Assembly (NCBI RefSeq): GCF_004784465.1
Contig: NZ_SRRU01000003.1
Coordinates: 310,001-374,000, forward strand
Source: Streptomyces griseoluteus
GTDB taxonomy: Bacteria; Actinomycetota; Actinomycetes; Streptomycetales; Streptomycetaceae
DNA: 64,000 nt
Direction: 5' to 3'
Under the pieces are notes generated by a model that made no database searches, had not been told where the DNA came from, and worked only from the letters and a program-made list of their open reading frames with translations. Below, one piece after another: positions 29,356-36,607 of the stretch; position 1 is the stretch's first letter; the number at the start of each line of letters is the position of its first letter. The position numbers were made by a program, and so were the translations under genes.

Positions 29356-29724
29356 TCATGCCGCGTCGCGCCAGGCGGCGATACCGGTCACCGTGACCGC
29401 GACGGTGACCGGCTCCGCGGCACCGTGGGTGGCGAGGTGGGTGACGAGGGCGGCTGTCACCCGGTCGTGGACGATTCGGGCGATGTCCAGCGCCCGCCGA
29501 CCCTCCGTCAGGACGCAGCGCACCTCGATGTGCCATCCCGAACCGTCCGGCGCCCGGTCGGCGCGTACGCCGGCCTCAGGTGGCGTGGTGTCCGCCCGGG
29601 TGGGCGCGGCGGCTGCCGCGAGGCGCCGGGCGAGGCGGGGCTGCAGGGCGGCCACGCCAGGAACCGCGAGGGCTGCTTCGGCCGCGACGCCGGGGAGCGC
29701 GGTGGTGCCGGTGGCGGTCATCAT
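29356..29724 (-). CDS. Small Asp23/Gls24-like protein
   Basis: A 122-residue protein with the alternating strand-helix pattern of the Asp23 (alkaline shock) family: [54 protein letters not shown] and a final strand [15 protein letters not shown]. It has no membrane anchor. Its ATG at 29724 overlaps the TGA of the preceding gene (ATGA), so translation is coupled. It is the last gene of a three-gene row sigma factor - zinc-finger/Asp23-like protein - this gene, all on the minus strand and overlapping. Confidence 0.75.
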   Translation of the reverse strand: MMTATGTTALPGVAAEAALAVPGVAALQPRLARRLAAAAAPTRADTTPPEAGVRADRAPDGSGWHIEVRCVLTEGRRALDIARIVHDRVTAALVTHLATHGAAEPVTVAVTVTGIAAWRDAA

Positions 29725-30392
29725 GCGCCACCGCCCGTCGGGAGGCGGGGACCGAGGGTCGGTCCCGGTTCCAGTACGTCGGCCACGGTGATGTCGACGG
29801 CTGTCACCGTGAGCCCCAGGTCCTGTCCGGCCGAGTGGAGGACCGATCGGCGTACCTGGTGGACCCGGTCGGGCAGCGGGCGGTCGAGGGCGGCGGCCAG
29901 GGTCATGGTCACCCGCACGTCGGTGCCGTTGCCCTCGTGTACGAGCCGGCAGGTCGCGGCCCTGGCACCGGGGACCGTGTCCGCGGCCCGCCTCAGCACC
30001 TTCGCCGCGGCGCTCTCGGCGATCCGCAGGTCCCGGTCGGGGTCGGCCAGAGGCAGCAGCCGCCCGAACCGGACCTCTGCCCTGACGACGTCCATGACCC
30101 GGTCGGCGAATGCGTGCAGGCCCGGAGGGTCCTCGTCGCGCAGCGCCCGGGCGGCCGCGTTCACCGTGGCCAGTCCCTCGACCGCCTCTCGGCAGTATGG
30201 ACAGGACACCGGGTGCGGGTCCGCGGCCGGCGGTGCGTCCCGCGCCTGTTCCCAGACCCGGCTGAGCAGGCGGCCGCAGGGCAGTACCTCATCGCCTGCG
30301 AACGGGGGCACGTCGGCGGCGGCCCAGCCGTTGCGGGGCCCCTCGGCTCCGGGCGGTTCGGGAGGCCGCGTGTGCGGGTCGTCTAGCGCCAT
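29721..30392 (-). CDS. Zinc-finger plus Asp23-like protein, probable anti-sigma factor
   Basis: A 223-residue protein with two parts. Residues about 50-75 contain HPVSCPYCREAVEGL, the H-x3-C-x2-C arrangement of zinc-containing anti-sigma factors. Residues about 95-215 resemble an Asp23 domain (LRIAESAAAKVLRRAADTVP, TCRLVHEGNGTDVRVTMTLA, VHQVRRSVLHSAGQ, LTVTAVDITVADV). There is no membrane helix, so it would act in the cytoplasm. Its ATG at 30392 lies inside the 3' end of the sigma-factor gene (10-base overlap), the usual arrangement for a sigma/anti-sigma pair. The anti-sigma role is inferred from the zinc motif and position. Confidence 0.75.
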   Translation of the reverse strand: MALDDPHTRPPEPPGAEGPRNGWAAADVPPFAGDEVLPCGRLLSRVWEQARDAPPAADPHPVSCPYCREAVEGLATVNAAARALRDEDPPGLHAFADRVMDVVRAEVRFGRLLPLADPDRDLRIAESAAAKVLRRAADTVPGARAATCRLVHEGNGTDVRVTMTLAAALDRPLPDRVHQVRRSVLHSAGQDLGLTVTAVDITVADVLEPGPTLGPRLPTGGGA

Positions 30393-30958
30393 GAGCCCAT
30401 CGCCTCCTGCAGGGATCGGCGTGCCCTGAACAGTCTGCCGCGTACCGTCTGCTCGTCGGTACGCGTCACGTGCGCTATCTCCTTGTAGGGCAGGCCCTGC
30501 ACCTCCCTCAGGATCCAGCAGACCCGCTGTCCGGCGTCCAGCTCGGCGAGCGCGCGGAACAGGGCGGCCATGGCCGCGTCCTCCTCGGCGGTCCGGGCGG
30601 GCTGGCTCCACGCGTCGCCCGCCGCGGGTTCGGCGACGGTGTCCAGGGAAAGAGGCGGCGGCCGTCGGTGGCACATGGTCTGGCAGCGGTTGACGGTGAT
30701 CCGGTACATCCAGGTGTGGAACTCCGCCCTGTGGCGGTATTCCGGCAGGTGGCGCCAGGCGCTGACGAAGGCGTCCTGAACGGCCTCTTCTGCGTCCTGG
30801 GGGTTGCCCAGCATGCAACGGGCCAGGGTCAGCAGGGACCGGCTGTGCCGCTGGACGAGAACGGCGAAGGAGTCCTCGTCCCCCTCGGCCGCCCGTACCG
30901 CCAGCAGGCGGTCGGGCAGGTCGCACCCCAGTCGTGGGGAAGCAGTGCGTTCGATCAT
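30383..30958 (-). CDS. ECF-type RNA polymerase sigma factor
   Basis: A 191-residue group IV sigma factor. Region 2 spans about residues 25-95 (FAVLVQRHSRSLLTLARCML, DAEEAVQDAFVSAWRHLPEY, FHTWMYRITVNRC), and region 4 about 130-185 (LDAGQRVCWILREVQGLPYK, EIAHVTRTDEQTVRGRLFRA) with the helix-turn-helix that reads the -35 element. The start is ATG 30958 because the upstream continuation is not protein-like. It is divergent from the Asp23 operon at 31112 across 153 bases and is followed, with overlap, by a zinc-finger/Asp23-like protein. It probably controls both directions of this cluster (inference). Confidence 0.93.
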   Translation of the reverse strand: MIERTASPRLGCDLPDRLLAVRAAEGDEDSFAVLVQRHSRSLLTLARCMLGNPQDAEEAVQDAFVSAWRHLPEYRHRAEFHTWMYRITVNRCQTMCHRRPPPLSLDTVAEPAAGDAWSQPARTAEEDAAMAALFRALAELDAGQRVCWILREVQGLPYKEIAHVTRTDEQTVRGRLFRARRSLQEAMGSWR

Positions 30959-31111
30959 GAAGCTCCCACGCAGGCTCGGAACGATCGTGTACCCCTGATA
31001 CGAGTTGTGACGCACATCACATGCCAGACGCGTGAGGATTGTGCCGCCCGGTATGTCCAACGTTCGACGGGCACCATTCCGGTGTCCGGCCGACCGATCG
31101 AGGCGACCGCC
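30959..31111. promoter_or_regulatory. Divergent promoter region between sigma factor and Asp23 operon
   Basis: These 153 bases lie between the sigma-factor start and the first Asp23 gene. The stretch around 30985-31020 is AT-richer (cgtgtacccctgatacgagttgtgacgcac) and is the best place for promoters in both directions. No palindrome was found. Confidence 0.5.
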
Positions 31112-31609
31112 ATGACGGACAACATCACCAGCGTCGGCGGGGGCAGCCGGCCCGAAGCGGACGTGAGCGCGCTCAAGGGCCGCACCGGGGCCGGGGCTCC
31201 GGCCGAGACACGGGGCAGGACCACCATCGCGGACGGTGTGGTGGCCAAGATCGCGGGCATGGCCGCCCGCGAGGTACCGGGCATCCACAGCCTGGGCGCG
31301 GGGATGGCCCGCGCCTTCGGCGCCATGCGCGAACGCGTCCCCGGCGCAGGCGGAGGCGGAGGCGGAGCGGTCACCCGCGGCGTCAAGGTCGAGGTCGGGG
31401 AACGGCAGGCCGCGGTGGACCTGGACGTCGTCGTCGAGTACGGCGTCTCCATCGTCGACGTCGCGGGCGGCGTACGCACCAACGTCATCAGCGCCGTGGA
31501 GCGGATGACGGGCCTGGAGGTCGTCGAGGTGAACATCGCCGTCGACGACGTCCATCTGCCTGACGACGAGGAGGAACAGACCGAACCGAACGAGGGCCGC
31601 GTGAGGTGA
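31112..31609 (+). CDS. Asp23/Gls24-family envelope stress protein
   Basis: A 165-residue Asp23 protein, the main family type. After a flexible N-terminus, GRTTIADGVVAKIAGMAARE and VPGIHSLG form the first conserved strand-helix block; a glycine run (GAGGGGGGA, from repeated ggcgga codons) is inserted; then VKVEVGERQAAVDLDVVVEY, GVSIVDVAGGVRTNVISAVE and VVEVNIAVDDVHL complete the domain. Such proteins coat the inner face of the membrane through an AmaP-type anchor; the anchor gene is probably the one at 33025. It heads an operon of overlapping genes (31112-33886) on the plus strand. Confidence 0.92.
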   Translation: MTDNITSVGGGSRPEADVSALKGRTGAGAPAETRGRTTIADGVVAKIAGMAAREVPGIHSLGAGMARAFGAMRERVPGAGGGGGGAVTRGVKVEVGERQAAVDLDVVVEYGVSIVDVAGGVRTNVISAVERMTGLEVVEVNIAVDDVHLPDDEEEQTEPNEGRVR

Positions 31610-31693
31610 CCGCTGCCAGGAGCACCGCCGTGTCCTCGGGCCCGAGCGGATGATCACGGCGAGAGGGATGCTCGCGAGACGGGTGAGTGCGAG

Positions 31694-31861
31694 ATGAACA
31701 CAGCAACGACGGGACTCGCGGCCGGCATGGCCCTCGGCTTCGCCGGCTACTTCGGCGGCTTCTGGGCGTTTCTGCTGGTGCTGGTCCTGGGCGCGGCGGG
31801 GCTGATCGTCGGCCTCGTCGTACAGGGCGACCTGGACCTCCGGACACGGAGGCAGCGGTGA
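31694..31861 (+). CDS. Small DUF2273-like membrane protein
   Basis: A 55-residue protein encoded in the gap between two Asp23 genes. It has two hydrophobic segments with glycines, GLAAGMALGFAGYFGGFWAF and LLVLVLGAAGLIVGLVVQ, then GDLDLRTRRQR. This is the pattern of DUF2273 proteins, which accompany Asp23 genes in many Gram-positive bacteria. Its TGA overlaps the GTG start of the next gene, so the pair is translationally coupled. It is short but well supported by context and composition. Confidence 0.85.
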   Translation: MNTATTGLAAGMALGFAGYFGGFWAFLLVLVLGAAGLIVGLVVQGDLDLRTRRQR

Positions 31862-32265
31862 AGACCCAGCCCGGTTCCCCCGGTGAGGGGTCGGGCCCGC
31901 CGGCGCCGGCCGCCGGGCTGCCGCCCCCGGCCGAGCGGGGCGCCACCGTCATCCCGGACAGGGTGGTCGCCCGTATCGCCGCGCAGGCCGCGCGCGCGGC
32001 GCAGTCGCGGCGCGCCGCGGTACCGCCCGATCGGGGCGGATCTGAGGCACCCCACGCCTCCGCCGCCGTCCGTACCGGATCGGTGCGCCTGCATCTGACC
32101 ATGGACCTGCCCTACCCCACCGACATCCCGCGTGTCTGCGAGCGGATCCAGCGGGACGTCGCCGAACGGGTCGCCCAGCTGACCGGGCTGCGAGTGGGAG
32201 AGGTCCTCCTCACCGTCCGGCGGCTGGTGACCGCCACCGACTCGAGCCGGGGGCGGGTCCGGTGA
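31858..32265 (+). CDS. Asp23/Gls24-like protein
   Basis: A 135-residue protein from GTG 31858, which overlaps the stop of the DUF2273-like gene. After a Pro/Gly-rich arm it has VIPDRVVARIAAQAARAAQS, then a variable loop and VRLHLTMDLPYPTDIPRVCE, RIQRDVAERVAQLTGLRVGE and VLLTVRRLV, the strand-helix-helix-strand order of Asp23 proteins. It lacks a membrane segment. Its stop overlaps the GTG of the following gene (GTGA), continuing the coupled operon. The longer frame starting at 31687 runs through the previous gene and is not used. Confidence 0.85.
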   Translation: MKTQPGSPGEGSGPPAPAAGLPPPAERGATVIPDRVVARIAAQAARAAQSRRAAVPPDRGGSEAPHASAAVRTGSVRLHLTMDLPYPTDIPRVCERIQRDVAERVAQLTGLRVGEVLLTVRRLVTATDSSRGRVR

Positions 32266-32996
32266 GCGGCCGGGCGGCCCGGGTCAGCCGTGCAGGAAGG
32301 GCGATCGTGATGACATCCGGTCCACATCCCCCGGGCCGCGGCTCCGCGTCGTCCGGGCACCGTGCCGCAGTGCCGCTGACGAAGGAGCCCGATCCTCCCG
32401 AACGCGACGTGTCCCCCTCGGACCTCACAGCCGGTGAGCGCGAAGGAGGGCACCGAACCCGTCGCAAGTGGTCGGCGCGCAGCGTCACGGCGGCGCTCGT
32501 CGCCGCGGTGATCCTCGTGGCCGCGGTCGCGACGCTCGTCGACGTCGTCGCCGTACGGGCGGGACGTCCGGCCGCGGCCTGGCGGCGGCACCTGGCCTAC
32601 GAACTGGCGACCCGCCCGGTGGACGACGTGTGGATGCTGACGGGGGCCGCCGTGGCCGCCGCCGTCGGCGTCTGGCTGATCGTTCTGGCCCTCACCCCCG
32701 GTCAGCGACGCTGGCTGCCCCTGCGCTCACCCGCCGGCTGCCCGCGATTGCGGGCCTTCGTGGACCGCAACAGCGCCGCCGTCCTGCTGCGCGACGCCGC
32801 CATGCGGGTCCCCGGAGTCGGCGCGGCGCACGTCCTGGTGGGCCGCCACCGCATCAAAGCCCGCGCGGACGTCCGCTTCCGAGACCCCCGACAGGTGAAG
32901 GACGACCTCACCGCCGTCCTCGACGAGGAGCGCGACCGGCTCGCCCTCGCCCGTCCTCCCCGCATCGCCGTACGGGCGCGGCGACGCACCCGCTGA
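32262..32996 (+). CDS. DUF6286-like membrane protein of the Asp23 operon
   Basis: A 244-residue protein with a charged N-terminal arm and two membrane helices, SVTAALVAAVILVAAVATLV at about residue 73 and LTGAAVAAAVGVWLIVLALT at about 130, followed by a cytoplasmic Asp23-like C-terminus (SAAVLLRDAAMRVPGVGAAH, VRFRDPRQVKDDLTAVLDEE). This matches the DUF6286 proteins found beside Asp23 genes in actinobacteria. GTG 32262 overlaps the previous stop; ATG 32310, behind aggaagg, is an equally good start and would give 228 residues. It probably anchors or organises the Asp23 proteins at the membrane. Confidence 0.82.
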   Translation: MSGRAARVSRAGRAIVMTSGPHPPGRGSASSGHRAAVPLTKEPDPPERDVSPSDLTAGEREGGHRTRRKWSARSVTAALVAAVILVAAVATLVDVVAVRAGRPAAAWRRHLAYELATRPVDDVWMLTGAAVAAAVGVWLIVLALTPGQRRWLPLRSPAGCPRLRAFVDRNSAAVLLRDAAMRVPGVGAAHVLVGRHRIKARADVRFRDPRQVKDDLTAVLDEERDRLALARPPRIAVRARRRTR

Positions 32997-33024
32997 CACA
33001 AGACCCGCAGCACCGGAGCCCGCC

Positions 33025-33645
33025 ATGACGCCGCGATCCGCCCTCAACCGCACTCTGCTGGCCCTCGCCGGACTGGTCCTCCTCGGCGGCGGACTGCTCA
33101 TCCTCTTCGCCGGGCTCGACCTCTACCGGCGGCACGATCTGGCCCCACCCGCCGGCTGGCCCCTGACCACCCCGGCCGACGTCCTGCTCGGCTCCGCCGA
33201 CCGGGCACGCTGGAGCAGCCAGGGCTGGTGGTGGTGGCCCGCGGTCATCGCCGCCCTCGTCCTCACCGCCCTGCTCGCCCTGTGGTGGCTGCTCGCCCAG
33301 CTGAGCCGACACCGCCCCGGCTCACTACCCGTCGGCGGCACACCCCCGCAGGAGGGCGTCGAACTGCGCGACCGCGCACTCAGCGAAGCGATCGCGAACG
33401 AAGCCGGTGCCCTGCCAGGGGTAGGCCATGCGGCCGTAGTCATCACCGGCCGACCGGCCCGCCACCGCACCCGCACCCGCACCCGCATCGACCTCACCCT
33501 CACCCCCGAGGGCACGCCCGGCGCCACTCTCGGTGCCCTGTGCGAAGGCCCGATCGGCACCGCGCGTCGGTCCACCGGCCTCATCGACATGCCCGCCGAG
33601 GTCCGCCTACAGGTCAGCCGCCACGGACCACACCGTGTGGAGTAA
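33025..33645 (+). CDS. AmaP-like membrane anchor of the Asp23 operon
   Basis: A 206-residue protein with two membrane helices, LLALAGLVLLGGGLLILFAG at residues 10-30 and WWPAVIAALVLTALLALWWL at about 70-90, separated by an external loop, and a cytoplasmic C-terminal part (RALSEAIANEAGALPGVGHA, TRIDLTLTPEGTPGATLGAL, ARRSTGLIDMPAEVRLQV) that resembles an Asp23 strand-helix unit. The same layout is seen in AmaP, which tethers Asp23 to the membrane in firmicutes. It starts 28 bases after the DUF6286-like gene and is part of the same operon. Confidence 0.82.
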   Translation: MTPRSALNRTLLALAGLVLLGGGLLILFAGLDLYRRHDLAPPAGWPLTTPADVLLGSADRARWSSQGWWWWPAVIAALVLTALLALWWLLAQLSRHRPGSLPVGGTPPQEGVELRDRALSEAIANEAGALPGVGHAAVVITGRPARHRTRTRTRIDLTLTPEGTPGATLGALCEGPIGTARRSTGLIDMPAEVRLQVSRHGPHRVE

Positions 33646-33730
33646 GGAGGAGATCGGCCGTTCCCGCCGACGCCCTTGCGGCCCATAGCAGTTCGCGGGC
33701 GCGCCGGCACCACCCCCCGAAGGAGACATC

Positions 33731-33886
33731 ATGATCATCCTGGGCGTCATTCTGCTCGTCGTCGGCTTCCTCACCGGCCTGTCCATCCTGTGGACCATCG
33801 GGATCATCCTGCTGGTCGTCGGAGCCATCCTGTGGATCCTCGGCGCGATGGGACACGCCGTCGCCGGCAGACGCCACTACTGGTAG
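33731..33886 (+). CDS. Small DUF6131-like membrane protein
   Basis: Fifty-one residues, almost all hydrophobic: MIILGVILLVVGFLTGL, then SILWTIGIILLVVGAILWIL and the tail GMAVAGRRHYW-like (GHAVAGRRHYW). Two short membrane helices joined by a tight turn are expected. The pattern is that of DUF6131 proteins common in Streptomyces and Mycobacterium. An excellent aaggagac site lies before ATG 33731. It is followed at once by a perfect palindrome, the likely end of the Asp23 operon. Confidence 0.88.
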   Translation: MIILGVILLVVGFLTGLSILWTIGIILLVVGAILWILGAMGHAVAGRRHYW

Positions 33887-33889
33887 GCG

Positions 33890-33917
33890 GGATCACTGCC
33901 CTGCAGGGCAGTGATCC
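33890..33917 (+). terminator. Perfect 28-base palindrome ending the Asp23 operon
   Basis: ggatcactgccctg followed directly by its complement cagggcagtgatcc, with no spacer, three bases after the last stop of the operon. As RNA it would form a long hairpin with a minimal loop. It could equally be a protein-binding site in DNA. Confidence 0.75.
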
Positions 33918-34236
33918 ATGCTGCGGGCAGGCCGGCAGACGGCGCGGACCCCACCAAGATGTTCGCGGCGGCGGACGACGACGGCGAAGAGGTCGATCCG
34001 CCTGAGGCCGCCGCCGGTGCCGGCCAGCCGCCGCGGCTCGGACGCGGGGCGCCCGGTGGCCGTTGTGCCGGTCCTCGCCGCACGAGCGCACGGCCGACTC
34101 GTTGGGGAGTCGGTGGATCGGCCCCCACGGTCCGGGCGGAAGTTCCCCACCGCGTCGGCCGGTGAGTCTCCGTCGGGAGTTCGTATGCACAGCACCTTCG
34201 TGAGGATCCGTCCGAACGTCCCCCGGGGCCACGGCG
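33918..34236. other. 319-base region without a supported gene
   Basis: It separates the Asp23 operon from the second phosphatase. Several frames are open, none with a ribosome site and domain. It must contain the phosphatase promoter. Confidence 0.5.
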
Positions 34237-35478
34237 ATGACGGGCGGTGAGCGGCAAGGACCCGCGGAAGGCTCCACCCGGTCGGAGCACTTCGGGGAGG
34301 AGTTTCTGGGAGTCCTGCTGGACCAGGGGCACGAGTTGCCGCCGTACCAGCTCGGTCCGCTCGTCGCACGGCAGATCGGCAGGCTCGACGGCCGCGAGAC
34401 CTCTATCTTCCTGCAGGACTACGGCCAGGTGTGGCTCGTCCCCCTGCCGGGTGACGGGCTGGCGGCCGGGGAACCGCAGCCGATCGACGGCTCCGACGCC
34501 GGACGCGCCTTCCGGGAGGCGCGTCCCGTCGAGGTTTCGCAGGCCGACGGTGTGCGGGTCTACCTTCCCCTGCTGGACGGTGGCGACCAGGTGGGAGTGA
34601 TGGCCGTCACCCTGGACCACCTCCAGGACGACGAGCGACGGCTGCTGCGCAGGCTCGCCTCACTCGTGGCCGACATGCTGGTGACCAAGCACGGTTACAC
34701 CGATCTGTTCTTCCGGCTGCGGCGCAGAGAACCGATGAGTGTGGCGGCGGAGATCCAGTGGTCGCTGCTGCCACCGCTGGCGATGTCCACGCCCCGGGTC
34801 GAGCTGGCCGGGATGCTGGAACCCGCCTACGACGTGGCCGGCGACAGCTTCGACTACGCCCTCAACGGCGATGTCTTGCATGTGGCCATGGTCGACGCGA
34901 TGGGCCACGGACTGGACGCCGCCACGATGGCCACGGTGGTCATCGGAGCCTACCGGCATGCCCGGCGCATCAGCGTCGGCCTGTCGGAGATCTATACGTT
35001 CATGGACCGGGCCGTCGCCGATCAGTTCGGCCCCGACCACTTCGTGACCGCTCAGATGATGCGGCTCAACACGGCAACGGGCAGGCTTCAGTGGGTCAAC
35101 GCCGGACATCCCGCTCCTCTGTTGATCCGTGGACACCGTGTCGTACGACCGCTGCAGGGCCCGACGACGCTGCCCGTCGGCTTCGGCGGTCACGAGCCCC
35201 GGATCAGCGAAGTGGCTCTCATCCCCGGCGACCGGATCCTGTGCTTCACCGACGGACTGATAGAGGAGCGCGATGTCGGCGGTGAGGAATTCAGTGAGGA
35301 GCAGCTCATCGGGTGGGTGAACCGCCTTGAGCCCACGGCCCAACAGATCCGGACGGTGGCGCGCTCCCTCTCCCACACGCTGCAACGGGCGCGGGGCGGG
35401 ATCACGACGGACGATGCGACGCTCCTGCTGATCGAATGGCGCGGGAGCGCCACCGACGACCTCGCCCTCCCGGAGTGA
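34237..35478 (+). CDS. PP2C-type (SpoIIE-like) phosphatase with GAF-like sensor (second copy)
   Basis: A 413-residue phosphatase. Residues about 20-160 form a GAF-like sensor (LDGRETSIFLQDYGQVWLVP, VRVYLPLLDGGDQVGVMAVT). The SpoIIE/PP2C domain spans about 165-405: VAAEIQWSLLPPLAMSTPRV, DVAGDSFDYALNGDVLHVAM, VDAMGHGLDAATMATVVIGA with the metal-binding DAMGHG, WVNAGHPAPLLIRGH, GDRILCFTDGLIEERDV and ITTDDATLLLIEWRG. It is likely to act on an anti-sigma-antagonist (STAS) protein, none of which is encoded nearby. It shares layout but limited identity with 27743-28978. It converges on a DUF5994 gene with a shared terminator between. Confidence 0.92.
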   Translation: MTGGERQGPAEGSTRSEHFGEEFLGVLLDQGHELPPYQLGPLVARQIGRLDGRETSIFLQDYGQVWLVPLPGDGLAAGEPQPIDGSDAGRAFREARPVEVSQADGVRVYLPLLDGGDQVGVMAVTLDHLQDDERRLLRRLASLVADMLVTKHGYTDLFFRLRRREPMSVAAEIQWSLLPPLAMSTPRVELAGMLEPAYDVAGDSFDYALNGDVLHVAMVDAMGHGLDAATMATVVIGAYRHARRISVGLSEIYTFMDRAVADQFGPDHFVTAQMMRLNTATGRLQWVNAGHPAPLLIRGHRVVRPLQGPTTLPVGFGGHEPRISEVALIPGDRILCFTDGLIEERDVGGEEFSEEQLIGWVNRLEPTAQQIRTVARSLSHTLQRARGGITTDDATLLLIEWRGSATDDLALPE

Positions 35479-35496
35479 GCCGGCCTCCCACCCCCA

Positions 35497-35526
35497 GGGA
35501 AAGGCCGACGGCACGCAGCCTTTCCC
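35497..35526. terminator. Bidirectional hairpin between convergent genes
   Basis: gggaaaggc (35497-35505) pairs with gcctttccc (35518-35526) around a 12-base loop, 18 bases after the phosphatase stop and 14 bases beyond the end of the DUF5994 gene. Its A/T-containing arms suit termination in both directions. Confidence 0.75.
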
Positions 35527-35540
35527 CCACCGCCGATCTC

Positions 35541-36146
35541 TCACACTCCTGCTGCCGCGGTGGGCACGTGACGGGTGACCGGTCCGTCAGGAGTGCGTGA
35601 GGCGGGGTGGGGGGCGTCGTGTCCGCCTTCGGAGTCCCAGACCGCCTCCCCGAGTGAGTCCGAGTCGGCCGCTGCCTCTGCCGCGGCCCGGAAACGTTCG
35701 GCCTCATGGATCAGGCCGGTCGCCGTGAGGCTCCGTGACGGGTCGGTGGCCGCGGCCATGAGCCGGGCCGCGGTGGCCGGGGCTGTCTCCGGTGGGATCA
35801 CCAGCAGGTCCCAGCGGCCGAAGGTGTAGGACAGCAGCAACAGCTTGTGCGGATCCTGCCCGGCGTTGGACCAGCCGACGCGCACCATGTGGCCGTGCGC
35901 GGGCACTTCCCCCGGAATGACCGGCCAGAACGTGCGGCTCACCGCTACCCGGGTGATCCGCCCCCACAGCCGGTCGAGACATTCGACGAGCGCCGGGAGC
36001 TGCTCCGTCAGGTTGCGCGAACGGGGCCACCAGGCACCGTCGATGAGGGCCGGAGGGGCGCCGGCCGGCGCCAGCGTGAGTCGGAGCGGTGACGAAGAAG
36101 GAGCCCGGCCTCCGACTGCGGGTGTGAACGGAATGGTCGCGGTCAT
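35541..36146 (-). CDS. DUF5994 protein (paralogue 1)
   Basis: A 201-residue soluble protein of a family with no known function. The conserved core runs from about residue 20 to 140: LRLTLAPAGAPPALIDGAWW, PRSRNLTEQLPALVECLDRL, WGRITRVAVSRTFWPVIPGE, VRVGWSNAGQDPHKLLLLSY, and GRWDLLVIPPETAPATAARL. Four genes with the DGxWWPRSR signature lie within 6 kb here. The C-terminal 50 residues are low-complexity. The start is ATG 36146, preceded by gggtcc and not a normal ribosome site; this feature and a 40-base block further upstream are shared with paralogues 2 and 4. Confidence 0.88.
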   Translation of the reverse strand: MTATIPFTPAVGGRAPSSSPLRLTLAPAGAPPALIDGAWWPRSRNLTEQLPALVECLDRLWGRITRVAVSRTFWPVIPGEVPAHGHMVRVGWSNAGQDPHKLLLLSYTFGRWDLLVIPPETAPATAARLMAAATDPSRSLTATGLIHEAERFRAAAEAAADSDSLGEAVWDSEGGHDAPHPASRTPDGPVTRHVPTAAAGV

Positions 36147-36195
36147 GGCGGGGACCCAACCCCGGGCCGGTCACGGCCGGCCCGGTTGTGATGAA

Positions 36196-36232
36196 TCGCC
36201 GAGAACGACCCGGCGTGGAAGCCGGTGTACGA
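36196..36232 (-). promoter_or_regulatory. Conserved leader block upstream of DUF5994 paralogue 1
   Basis: Read on the minus strand it contains caccggcttccacgccggg and gggtcgttctcggcga, ending about 50 bases before the ATG. The same block lies at the same distance before paralogue 2 and, more diverged, before paralogue 4. The rest of 36147-36500 has no supported gene. Confidence 0.65.
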
Positions 36233-36520
36233 GATGCTCTCGGTAATCACCAGGATACTCCTCGCCCGCGCCCGGCGGACCGATGCGGAGCGACGGGTTG
36301 AACAAAACACGAGGAAAACCTCCCGCGCAATACAGCCAAGGAGTGCCGGCCAGGGCATGCGAGCCGTCGGGCGTGAGACCGGTCCGGTAGCCGGCGTACG
36401 ACGTGCCCCGGCGCCCTCAGCCCACTGCCCGCCGGTATCGACAGCCGCTTCACGGATCCGGCGGCGCCTCCACAACCGCCCCGGCGTGTGCGGAGTACCG
36501 TGGACAGCACCGAGGACATT

Positions 36521-36557
36521 TCGCACACCGGCTTCCACTCCGGGTCGTTCTCGGCGA
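36521..36557 (+). promoter_or_regulatory. Conserved leader block upstream of DUF5994 paralogue 2
   Basis: Contains caccggcttccactccggg and gggtcgttctcggcga, nearly identical to the block at 36196-36232 in inverted orientation, and ends 51 bases before ATG 36608. The two blocks therefore face each other in the intergenic region between divergent paralogues 1 and 2. Confidence 0.65.
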
Positions 36558-36607
36558 GAGACGAAACCCGGGGCGCCGCCAAGGCGGCCCGGAGACGGGT
36601 CCGCATC

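Noticed and set aside
33890-33917. Attachment site or restriction-type site at the perfect palindrome
   Set aside because: Its place three bases after an operon's last stop codon fits a terminator better, and no second copy was seen in the window.
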